From Membranipora membranacea (taxonomy: Eukaryota; Bryozoa; Gymnolaemata; Cheilostomatida; Membraniporidae): a DNA stretch of 64,000 bases. Of the stretch, positions 36,691 to 46,890 are shown in pieces; position 1 is the stretch's first letter, and every line of letters begins with the position of its first letter. The DNA is taken from positions 14,504,948 through 14,568,947 of the forward strand of contig OU612071.1 in NCBI GenBank assembly GCA_914767715.1, given 5' to 3'. A program made the translations under genes and the position numbers. Below the pieces are notes generated by a model that made no database searches, was not told the DNA's origin, and saw nothing but the letters and a program-made list of their open reading frames with translations.

Positions 36691-36994
36691 AATCACTGTC
36701 CAATTTTGTATTTCGATTTTACACCTTCGATTTCAACCATCCCTTGTCCCAATTTCGATTCTCCTTATCAGTATTTTCGATTTTAGGTATCATATATGCT
36801 TTTAATGATGTTAACAAGTTTGAGCAAGATTAGCTATTGAATTGAAGTGTGATAAGGTATCATGAGAATGACAGAGGAATCGTAATAACCATATATCAAC
36901 CATATATCGACCATAGTAACCGAGGCGACTTCAGCTGTCACCTTATTAAATCGCGATAATGAGGTGTGATCGATTAGGTATCGTGACAGCACTA
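36691..36994. mobile_element. Short relative of the 21.6 kb hAT element
   Basis: It shares with 21580-22660 an ATTTTGTATTT left subterminus, dense CGATTT repeats, CACCTTATTAAAT, GAGGTGTGATCGATTAG and the right end ATCGTGACAGCACTA. The left terminus is degraded (CACTGTCCAATTTTG), so its boundary and target duplication are uncertain. It is about 300 bp with no transposase, a deletion derivative of the same family. Confidence 0.65.
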
Positions 36995-38693
36995 CTGTGT
37001 TCCCACTATCTATACAACTCTACTAATACATGAATATCATCAAGCTGCTCCTATCACCTCTAATATTTTCCTAAAAATCCTAAAAAGCTGGTAATGACAT
37101 ATTAGAATTATAAGCATGCTGACAGACAGGGCAACTCTGAATAATATGATCAATTCCGATGTATTTTTATAGTCATGAGATGTAGCATAGGGTCTTCCAA
37201 CAGTAAATAACCTGCATGTGGTTTGCATCATATTGGATTATCATCCATTAAACCAAAGCGACCTAAATGATTTAATAAACATTGCATAAAAGATGAGTTT
37301 TCCACTGGTACGCAATGCCACAGGATCCTGTAATTGCCCCTCATGGGTGCTTCAGTGGTGTCTTCTAAGCATTATTCAGTTGAAAGTCCGTTATTAACCA
37401 TTGTAACTGCACAGCATCATGCTCCTCAAAGACGATTTTCCAGCCTTTTATCAGAATAGCACAACGCCATGACATGACGTCATGCTGAAACCAATTTTCA
37501 GAAACAGTGTTCGATTCGCTTTCCAATGATATATAAAATTGTTGGTAGTGTTAGTATCATAACCTCAACATGCGCATGGTAGATTGTTTCTCAGAGGGAG
37601 TGGAACATAGTCATATGCATGATTTTTCTCACCAATTTGTTGCCGTTCAACCGAACTGTAAGTCTAACTGACAGGTTATTTCTTGGCTCGGCGTAAGCTA
37701 TGGTCATTACTCTAATACAGCAGCTGTAAGCAACCTCTGGCCTTAGTGCCAGTGCAGACTGATGAGAAGTATTTGTGGCCTTATGCCAGGAAAAGTTCTT
37801 TCCAAATAATTTCCATTCCCGTTTCGTTATACGGATATCAAGTATGCATCACGCATGATAAGCACATAATATTTCAAAATTTTGACCATTCTGTACTATG
37901 CATGTAGCTATGCTTCCCAAGCCTTGCTACACAAAAATCACAATGTACTGGTGCCATCTACTTTTCAAGTGCTCTTTTTTAAAAAATCCCAGATCAGTGA
38001 CCTCTTGATGTTGAAATTACATTGTTCTATAATACTAGTTTAGTTTAGTTTAGTTTTGTTTTGCAATTTTGACAATAAAAGGCAGATTTGTATCAAAAAG
38101 TTACATGCTACAAGTGCAGCTTCATTTTGTAGATTGTATTTTAGTTCACAGGCATTTGCGACAATTTCCTACTTGCGGTTGGGCTCAATAGCCCCTTCCG
38201 CACCAGCCCTGCACTTTTCCATACACAAAAACACAAAGATACAGCCATGCACACAACCAAATCGACTTCACGAAACATCAGAAGATAAAGAGGTATTTCT
38301 GTTGAGCTGATGCCTCTATCAACAATATATCGGTATTGACGCAAAAATCTGTTTTAAGTTTTTCCAGGATGAGTGTGAACATTTTTAATCATATTTCAAC
38401 TTTTGACCTGGGAGTTATGTTGCGGTCATCTAAACTCGAAGCTTTTAAGCTGCCGTCCGTCCTATCTAGTTAATTCTCCATTATTTGAGTGCTTTGTGAT
38501 CGAATCTAGATTCAGGTCTTGTATATCAGTCTTGATGCAAACCAAAACCTCTGGAGTTGTCACCACATCAGATGGCAGAACATAACTCCTGAATAGGCTG
38601 ATTTCCTAAGATATCGCTATTGAAGTGAGGTAAAAGCGTGTATGAACTTTAATAGATTCATAAAGCATTGGATATGTCTATACAACAGGAGCA
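36995..38693. other. Intergenic, no gene seen
   Basis: A short TAGTT-type repeat lies at 38035-38056. ORFs at 38056-38585 overlap on both strands and have no domain. Confidence 0.55.
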
Positions 38694-38930
38694 GGGATTT
38701 AGGAGTAGGAGGTGACGAGGTAGAGCGCCGTTCCTTCAGCATGCAAATGTTGTTGGTTCGAATCCCAATGTATTCCACTGACTACTGGGACTTGTTGGAC
38801 CCCCAGGTGTGCTCCTGCCTACAAGCTGAGAGCAAAATGACGCAGATATTGCAGCCTAGCCCTTAAGGCGCCCACTACTACGCTTATTCCTCGAAATTCG
38901 ATGAGTGACTATACTTTGCAATTTATTTTG
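38694..38930 (+). mobile_element. tRNA-derived SINE, family 1 (degraded copy)
   Basis: It shares with 56341-56590 the tRNA-like head (GTAGAGCGCCG, TCCTTCAGCA, a GGTTCGAATCC B box) and the body ACTGACTACTGGGA, TTGTTGGACCCCCAGGTGTG, GCAGCCT, CCCTTAAGGC and GAGTGAC. The A box is altered. The body is unrelated to tRNA and acts as the family signature. Confidence 0.8.
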
Positions 38931-39540
38931 TTAACTAATTTCATATTATTTTGCATCACATGCCACGATGGCGCAGATATCATAAACCTTGAAGACGCAA
39001 TGGTCTTTTCAAAGCGACATTGATGTTGGTGATAGTCCTGAGTATTTAAATTTTCTCACATTTCTTTGCTATAGCGAACTATTGATAGAAATTACGTGTA
39101 AATCAAAATATAATAATTAGAACTTGGCCCTTAGGAAGTATTAAAAATGTCACCTGACAATGAAAAGGCTTAACTGTCAGAGATTGAATCTGATAAACCA
39201 CCCTAGATATCACTCAGAAGATATTTATCACTTTTATTTATATAATATGATCCCATTCTTATTGTGCGCCTATCAATTTTAGAAATACTTATGCAATATC
39301 TATGATTGCAATGCCAATACCAAGAAGAAGACCTGGGAACGCATATATGAGTAGCTGACCAACAAAAGAGCTAGCATAGAGTCATAGTAATCTTTGAAAA
39401 AAAAATTCCCGAATTGTTGTTTCAAAACCAAAGCTAAGCATGGCTATGCCAGTCTTTGAACACTTGGTTCCAAAAGTACTGACTGCAGATCCCTAGTGTG
39501 AGTGGAAAAAGAGATCAGCAACACAACATCAAAATACTCT
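38931..39540. other. Intergenic, no gene seen
   Basis: No ORF with a recognisable domain, and no repeat beyond AT-rich sequence. Confidence 0.55.
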
Positions 39541-39716
39541 TATTTAAAAATAAAAAAAAATAAAATAAAAAATAAAATAAAATAAAAAAAATAAAATAAA
39601 AATAAAAAAAATAAAATACAATAAAAAAAAATAAAATAAAATAAAATAAAATAAAATTAAATAAAATAAAACAAAATAAATAATTAATTAAAATAAAATA
39701 AAATAAATAATTCGAA
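39541..39716. repeat. AAAAT-rich microsatellite
   Basis: An impure array of AAAAT / AAAATA units is followed by TAATTAATT and AATCAAATT variants. It lies about 250 bp upstream of the truncated LINE. Confidence 0.9.
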
Positions 39717-39886
39717 TCAAATTAAAACAAATTTAATGCTTATACCCCTGCCTTTTGGAAAAGATCCAATTTTAACTCATTACATGGATTTTTTTCCAAC
39801 AATAATCTGCGTAATCAGGTTGATTACTTGATGACTATTTATAGCATTTTGAAAACCTCAATAACCTGCTCTGCATAATCATTAAC

Positions 39887-39973
39887 AAACATCTGTAGCA
39901 AATTGATCGCTACAGATGTTTTGGGTTTGGGAGGTTTTGGGATCAAAACATCAAATCAATAGATGTTTTGATC
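39887..39973. repeat. Two adjacent hairpins upstream of the LINE ORF
   Basis: Hairpin 1 has exact 13 bp arms (39887-39899 and 39909-39921). Hairpin 2 has exact 12 bp arms GATCAAAACATC (39941-39952) and GATGTTTTGATC (39962-39973). The right arm of hairpin 2 runs into the start of the RT-containing frame. Confidence 0.8.
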
Positions 39974-41480
39974 GCTATTGATTTGGGTGTATTTCCTTCA
40001 CAATGGAAAACCGCTAGAGTAACTCCTATTCATAAGGGTGGAGAAATTGAAGATTCATCTAATTATCACCCTATATCAATACTTCCTGTGCTATCTAAGA
40101 TTTTTGAGAAACACGTGAATTCCCAAATTCAAAAATATCTCACCACAAACAAACTTCTTCACAAATTACAATGTGGATTTAAAGAAGGTTATTCCTGTGT
40201 TTATTCCCTACAAAAACTCATTTCTGACTGTTTGTCAGCAAGATCAGATGGTAATTTTGTTGCTATGATGGTTTTGAATTTCAAAAAAGCTTTTGACCTC
40301 GTCGACCATAAAATTCTTCTACAAAAATTGACAATGTACAGTCTAACGGACAAACTCCTCTCCCTCATAAACTCTTTGCTATCAGATAGGACGCAATTTG
40401 TATCCATACAACGTGCAAAAAGCTTAAAAATTCTTCCAATAGACATTGGTGTCCCCCAAGGCTCAATTCTGGCACCAAGTTTATTCCTCATAAACATCAA
40501 TGATCTTTTATCCTACACATTACACTCCAAGGCATTCGCCCACGCTGATGATGCAGTTTTCGTGTCAAAATCTGACCACTTTGATACACTTAATGATTTA
40601 TGTGATACTGATCTTCACTTGATAAAAAGTTGGTGAAGGAATAATAGGATGTTGTTAAACATAAAAAAATCTCACTATATGCTTGTACAACCCTCTCATA
40701 GAGCCACATCTCTAGATTTAGATCTAAAAATTAACAAAAAAAAACTTAATCAAAATGTCAATACCAAACTCCTTGGTTTTACTTTGAATGACTCACTGAC
40801 ATGGGATGATCATCTAGACCAGATCTGCACCAAAATTAACAAAAGGTTGGCATTATTCCAGAAATGTAGGGCATTCCTAGATAGTAAATCATCTCGTAAC
40901 TTTTATTCCCAGTATGTCTTTTGTCATATGATATATGGCATCCGCATATATGGCAACCTATCACCACAATGTATTCTTGAAAGAATATACTTGCTCCAAA
41001 GGAGGGCTTTCTGCCTAATAGCAAATGTCAACCACATTCCTTATCATCTAATCCATACAAGAGATTTACTACATCTCTTGGTCTGATTCCTTTCCTCTCC
41101 TTGCTGGTCATTTTACCTGAAATTTTGGTTTTCAAATTTTGATGGCACCTGACTTCCTCTTGGAAGGATTTATTCCAGCAAGCTCTAAAACTTTTTTTAG
41201 AGACAAACATCTATTACATTATAACAGTGATCACTTAAGACAAAAAATCACTATAACTTTTAACTCTTTACCAATTCAGATACGCTCAGCAACCAAACTC
41301 ATTCATTTTAAAAAACAACTATCAAAGCACTTCAAATCTTATTAGTTTCTATTACCATGCAGTGCATTTTTTTTCTTTTTCTTTCCGCTTATCCTTATTG
41401 TTCAAGTTATTTGTTCTGTCACTGCATGAAAAACATTCCTAAAGATGATTGAAGATTGACAATAAAAGTAAATATAATCG
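39968..41480 (+). mobile_element. 5'-truncated CR1/L2/jockey-like LINE, reverse transcriptase part
   Basis: The frame from 39968 shows RT landmarks: WKTARVTPIHKGG, NYHPISILPVLSKIFEK, FKKAFDLVDH, GVPQGSILAPSLFL and a catalytic block HADDAVFV in place of the usual F/YADD. After an in-frame TGA at 40634-40636 the same frame resumes (40649-41086) with LLNIKKSHYMLV and LLGFTLNDSLTWDDH. A frameshift then leads to the C-terminal part ITITFNSLPIQIRSATKLIHFKKQ (41139-41345). The endonuclease and ORF1 are missing. The 3' part holds CAATAAAAGTAAATA near 41458. It is dead: stop, frameshift and truncation. Clade assignment beyond CR1/L2/jockey-like needs a tree. Confidence 0.85.
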
Positions 41481-41899
41481 CTTCGCTCCAGTGTATGTTA
41501 TTTAATTTATTTTGTTATGTTTTGAGAAAAGTTTTGTGATTCTTGGAAAATGCTGGGTGGTATGTAGAAAAGAGCCATGCTATAGATGGCTGATGTTATC
41601 TTTACAGCAAAGGCAGCATTTATTTCTATCAGATCAAACTGAATGCTGCCATTAGAGTTGAGCCCCCATTGATAGCAATGGTAGTTGTAGCGATAAGTGC
41701 ATTGAGTTGAGTTGGATGGAGTTTACGGATAACTAGTGATATTTTTATTGTTATGCCATTGCCATCGTAAAACTGTAATCAAGAGGAAGAAATTGTAAAC
41801 AGTGTGCTTTGAAAAACATGATGTAGGAAGAAAAACAAAGCACAAAAATAGAGATCTGTAGATCTGTGTGTTTTGATATAGCATAATAATGGTTGGTTT
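41481..41899. other. Intergenic, no gene seen
   Basis: AT-rich with no recognised feature. The last 8 bp (41892-41899) are the left target-site duplication of the next element. Confidence 0.6.
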
Positions 41900-42290
41900 C
41901 AGGGGCGTATATTCTAAAAAATTTCACTCACTGACTTTTTAGAGATGAGCATAATGATCGGGCACAGCCCGATCCACACGCCGTGGCGGGGAGGGGCGCT
42001 TAAGCGCCCTCCCACACGGAAATTTTTGCATATCGGTAGCAAAATAGTGCAAGCAGAGAGGTATTTCAATAGCTCACTGAGCTGTTGGGTACTTTCAGAA
42101 AACAACTCAATAGCAGTAGAAGATTACGGTAAAAATGCTCCAGTTATAAAGCATTAATTTGAAAAAAAACTGACCTGACCGAACCCACAACAATCTTATT
42201 AACAGTGATTATTAGGCAGACGCTCTACACACTGAGCTATTCAGCCACTCAGGGAATTCTGTGGGCCGTGAGTGCTAATATACGCCACTG
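41900..42290. mobile_element. hAT-type MITE with internal tRNA-like segment, 391 bp
   Basis: The left end is CAGGGGCGTATATT and the right end in reverse complement is CAGTGGCGTATATT, with a single mismatch. The exact 8 bp duplication GTTGGTTT flanks it (41892-41899 and 42291-42298). Internally there are two GC-rich palindromes (GATCGGG...CCCGATC from 41956, and the GGGCGCTTAAGCGCCC type at 41991-42011). On the minus strand there is a tRNA-like stretch: A-box-like 42221-42240 (ATAGCTCAGTGTGTAGAGCG), then a GGGTTCGGTC B-box-like site near 42176-42186. No transposase. Confidence 0.88.
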
Positions 42291-42298
42291 GTTGGTTT

Positions 42299-43260
42299 GA
42301 TTATGAACAAATGTCAACTTGCCTTGAAATAGCAAACATGATAAACATGAGGATTTAATAAGAAAAATGACATACCTCTTTTCCTCTATTGGTGCACAGA
42401 TCACTTGTATTATATATAGATTATTAGTTATAGAATATTTGAGTAGATTGTTTATACAGACTGATATTAATTTAACCTCTTTCGTGGGTTTGAAAAAGCA
42501 ACTGATTTGCCCTGAAAACTAGTGTGTTGGCAAAATAGTTATCTATTGTTATTCAAAATAAGTTCCAAATATTGATGCGTTGAATTTTGAGCATAAATGA
42601 TTGAGAGTATAAATGAGCTAGAGTTGCCTCACCACAATGCCACAGCAGACGCAACAGTAGTGTTCATCATATTAATCTAAACAGTCACTACTCAGTTCAT
42701 GAAAAGTATTTTCGCTTCAAGTTGATATGGAGTAATATTCTCACTTTCGTAAAAAAAGACCTTCCTATAATGAATAAGAAGTTATCCACTTCACACAAGT
42801 TATCTTATCCCGTACCAGTACACAGCTAAATATACAAACATGAATGAGAAAAGTTTGACAGAAGGAAATTTTACCCGCATACAAGTTTTGCCTTTAAAAT
42901 GCATTACTTCAACCTCTTAACACAGTTTGTCAATGGTAAACTGTACGTGAGTTTATCTTGTAGGGTAAAAATCATTTCACATAATATTCCTGAGTAACTC
43001 TGAGGATCGGGAAGTTCAGTTTTAATCAGTCAGTCTCACAAAGAAAATTGGTTGACTAGAAAAATAAATGGCTGGTTAGCTATAATGGTTGACTAAACTG
43101 CATGCGACATCCCAAAGCATGTGTGGTGAGATATTGAAACCATAACAGGATTTGCCGTGCTTCCATAGTGACAACTACTGTGGCCAAGAAGGCCGGATAA
43201 AATTAAACTTATCTGCTGTGAATTTAATTTAAAAAGGCCTGAATTGAATTAAAAATTTCA
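42299..43260. other. Intergenic, no gene seen
   Basis: AT-rich with no supported feature. Confidence 0.55.
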
Positions 43261-43437
43261 GTGAATTTAATCAAACTTTTCTGCATTAAACTTTTCTGCA
43301 TCAAACTTTCAAGTTCTGCAAAAAAAACTTTTCTCCTCTTAATCAAACTTTTCTACTCTGAATTAAACTTTTCTGTTCTGCATCAAACTTTTCCGTTCCG
43401 CATCAAACTTTTCTACACTGAATCAAACTTTTCCGCT
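43261..43437. repeat. Minisatellite of about 18 bp units
   Basis: Repeated units of the type TCTGCATCAAACTTTTC occur about nine times with variation. The open frame across it (43261-43545) reads as KLFCIKLFCIK-like repeats and is explained by the array. Confidence 0.85.
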
Positions 43438-45595
43438 CCATTGATATCAACCACCCTATATACTATGTATTACTGTATGCAGGTCCTCAGTCTACAAATT
43501 TGCCTCACAGAATATTTGGTGCACTTTTTGTTAGAAGGAAGATAAAAGATGAGTAACCAGCTATCTTTGGGCATTCCCAGTACAAATATTTGTTACCATG
43601 CATGCAGGTCTATTAATTAAGATTTAGTACCATACAGGCTGTTATCCACAGCTTTATCAACTACAAGTTTTTAATCAGGGAATTTCAATAATACACAGGT
43701 ATTAGAAATCAATACATTTATAGATATTTGCTGAATTTTCAAATAGCTTTGACAGCAAATGGAAAATCCTTACAAGTGGGATATTTTGTCGTATGCAGTC
43801 ACAATGAAACTTCAATTTAATTTGTGGGCCTAACAACTACTCTTATCATACTTGTTTCGTTAGTCAGCAAACAAGCCTAGTTTTTGGGAACTAACTTTAA
43901 TAGTAATCTATATTTATATTTCAAAGGAATTAATGAGGGTGCCGGTAGTTCCAGTTCTGTAAGCTGGGCCAGTTCAGCAATCGTAAAACGTTAGCGACCT
44001 TTACTATACTAAGGGCAACAGCTTATCACCAGCCCTAGACTGACTGGCCTCAGCCACAAATCTTTATTATACTATACAAGAAGGGATTTTTCATTGCTAT
44101 CTTACTAATGGTAGAGGTAAAGTCATAAAAATTATTCTTCCACCCATTACCAATAATCGATTTCCATTAAATTTCTATAATAACCAATATAACATTTAAA
44201 AAAAAAGAAGCAATGTATGGACATTGTTTTCTGCTAGCTTGACAATATGAATTCTGCAGCAATCTAAGTGAGGTCTCTACAAATAAATAGGCTTATGGTT
44301 TTGCTGGCCACAATCCTCATGGGAGGGGGGAACCTTATTCATTCTGTTAGCAGGAGTCTGACCTAATACCACAATGTCAAACAATTTATCAAACTTTTAA
44401 TTGATACTGATACAAACATGACAATTCACACCAGTGGGTTGATGTCCTCTTGCTAATAGTCTTACAGACTTAAGTAATTTCGCATTACAGAGGCTATGAA
44501 GATTTTGGGAATCTGAGTGTCCTGGATCACATGCAAAATTTGCATTCCATCAGACTACAGTTTCGAACTAGAATTTATACATTGAGTTTCTAAAACTTAT
44601 CCGACAACAAATTTTACTGCAGTAACTGGTGCGGCTGCAAATACCCCAACTTGTCATCAGTTACCTAACTGTAATTTGCTTGGTTCCGCCAGAAAATGGA
44701 AACTTTCAAAGACTCCTCTTTTCTTGTGATGAATCGAGATCAGAGAGTGGGATATATATTAAACCCATTCTGCGCATGCTCAGCTCTGGGCATGAGCTGA
44801 TCTCTGCAAAATTGAGTCTCGGAATTCCGAAGCCATCTGATTGGCTACCTGCTCTGGTGACATACTCCCCAAAGCGTGCGGATTTTTTATTAATAGTTAT
44901 CCTCTCTTGTCATTATTAGCTGATTTTGATTGACAGTTTATGCAGGGGATATCCCATTTCCCCTTTCCAAAGTTGCAATCAGAACCCAAACTAAACTCGT
45001 TGTACTTTCACATGCGCAAATTCAAGTCACGCATGATGCATACTTAGCCTTACGACACCTGCTTTGTGGTAATGATAGCCTAGTTTATCAGTGATCTACA
45101 GTTGGATCTAGAGTTAAGTACCCTGCAAATCACTGTGTTCAGACTATGGGTGTTGGTTGGGTGCTCAGTGACATAAATGAAAATGGCCTATAATTCAGCC
45201 TAGGAGTTATCAAGTCTTGAAATCAAAAGTATATTATTCAGTACAGTAAATATTGCTGAAGACATTGTTACCATTAATTCGTCTGCAATTCAGAGTCACT
45301 GTTTGAAAACACATTAGGAGCTGGAATAGTACAGCAACAGATCTAATCTATGATAACCATTGTTCCCATATATACGTCAATAACACATAATAATTAGTCC
45401 GGGCTGGAGAAGTGAACAAGTGATTGTAATAATACATAATAGAACAATCCCAGTACCTGCTGATAGAAATATGATTACAAAAATATCACATCGAAATTCC
45501 AAAGAATCGCACGACTGAAAATGTACTATCTACCTGTAATTGAATCCTCTTAGAAAAACTCACATCCATTTAAAGTTTCGATACTCTGAGAAACC
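43438..45595. other. Intergenic, no gene seen
   Basis: The ORF at 44629-44919 shows no domain or splice context. No repeats are recognised apart from scattered AT tracts. Confidence 0.5.
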
Positions 45596-45758
45596 TTTTT
45601 TTCGTTTCGGATATCAGTATGGGTCTCAGGACTGGATCCTGATGGGGCACAGGAGGATTTGAGGTAGGATGCTCTTCCTGATGATCCGCCGGGAATCGAA
45701 CACGGGACCTCTCCATTGAAAGACCCATGCCTTACCAATTACACCACGCCCGCCGCTC
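45596..45758 (-). mobile_element. tRNA-derived SINE, family 2
   Basis: On the minus strand it starts with a tRNA-like head: A-box-like TGTAATTGGTAAGGCA (45743-45728), then B-box GTTCGATTCCC (45701-45691). A tail follows containing CAGGAAGAGCATCC (45680-45667) and an A-rich end near 45606-45597. The same 14-mer occurs at 62207-62220 in the 5' region of the RTE-like element, which hints that an RTE-type LINE mobilised it. Confidence 0.7.
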
Positions 45759-45937
45759 CCTCTTAAGGAACATTTGAAAATCTATAGAACAGATGTTGAA
45801 TAATCGTTTATCGTAGCTTGAGTATTTATACCAATTTTATAAATCGGTTCTATACTTGTTAGAGGAATATTATCAGCGAACAAACTAAGATTAAATTTCT
45901 ATTGGTTCATACATTAGAATGTCAAAATATGACACAT

Positions 45938-46441
45938 ATAGACAGTTTTCTGAGCTTTATCTGGGCCTTTATTCTAAGTTGTCCTCTCTCTAGTTTTGTA
46001 CTTTTTAACCCATGAGGCATAGAAAAAAGGAGATGAATACGGCGTAACCGCTTATGATAGGATAAAAACAATTTTTGATTCAGAATCTGCACCATTGGGA
46101 CAGGGTTTCCAAATCATTGGGGGCTTGAAAGCTAATAAATCTCAATTTTAGTGACCAAATTCATGCAAAATTTCATGAAATTTGTCCGCAAAACAGGCTG
46201 AAATTAACATAAATGATTTTCGTATACAACATCTGTATATAATATTATTTCCTAAACCACCCCCCTATGAGTTTTCAATGGAGCAGACTCTGAATCAAAA
46301 AAAACATTTTTATCCTATTGTAAGAAGTTTTCAAGATCAGCTCCTTTCCAGCTCCTCTTGCCTATGCTTTGTGGGTTAAAAAGTACCAAGCAGGAAAGAG
46401 GACAGCTCTGACTTGGAGCTCGAATAAGGGCTCAGAAAAAT
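45938..46441. mobile_element. Long-armed fold-back element, copy 1
   Basis: The left arm (ATAGACAGTTTTCTGAGCT, then TTGTCCTCTCTC, GGATAAAAACA, TTTTTGATTCAGAATCTGC) is inversely repeated at 46285-46441 (GCAGACTCTGAATC, TTATCCTA, AGAGGACAGC, GCTCAGAAAAAT). Arms are roughly 170 bp around a centre containing CAGGGTTTCCAAATCATTGG. A relative with better ends lies at 54432-54944. No transposase. Target duplication is unclear. Confidence 0.75.
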
Positions 46442-46552
46442 ATCAATTCACAGTGTCTCAGGGAAAGGGAATTGGCCTTTCTCGTCCCTTTGCTGTCAAT
46501 TATATGGCATTATTGACTGTCTTTCGGCATCTTAACTTTAGTTTTTTTAAAC

Positions 46553-46890
46553 ATATGCGGCTGAGCCTAAATTTAAATATGAATTGACAAGTGAATCATA
46601 AAAAAAAACCTAAGCAGATGAAACTGGCAGTAAGTTCAACACCTTGATTTTGCCAAAATTCAAAAATATTCTTTTAATTGTCTACAAGCTTTTCTCGCAA
46701 ATAAATTTAGTTTTATAAACCTTATGCGGCTGAGCCTAATATGAATTGACAAGTGATCATAAAATATCGATTAAGAAAATGGTAGACTGATCACTAACAA
46801 ACCTGACTTAAAATAAGTCCCATTCCTTGATTTTGTTGAAATTTAAAAGTGTCCCTTAGTTGTCTACAAGCTTTTCTCGCAAATAAATGC
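46553..46890 (-). repeat. Tandem duplication of the lectin gene tail
   Basis: Two diverged copies run from the ATGCGGCTGAGCC segment (46556 and 46725), through TATGAATTGACAAGTG and CCTTGATTTTG, to TGTCTACAAGCTTTTCTCGC (46681 and 46861). The second copy contains the real stop and last codons of the C-type lectin on the minus strand. The first is a non-coding duplicate of that tail and adjoining 3' UTR. Confidence 0.8.

Noticed and set aside
43261-43545. 94-codon ORF with repeating KLF-type residues
   Set aside because: It is the translation of an 18 bp minisatellite.
44629-44919. 96-codon ORF in the 43-45 kb interval
   Set aside because: No domain, no splice context, no second copy; compatible with chance.
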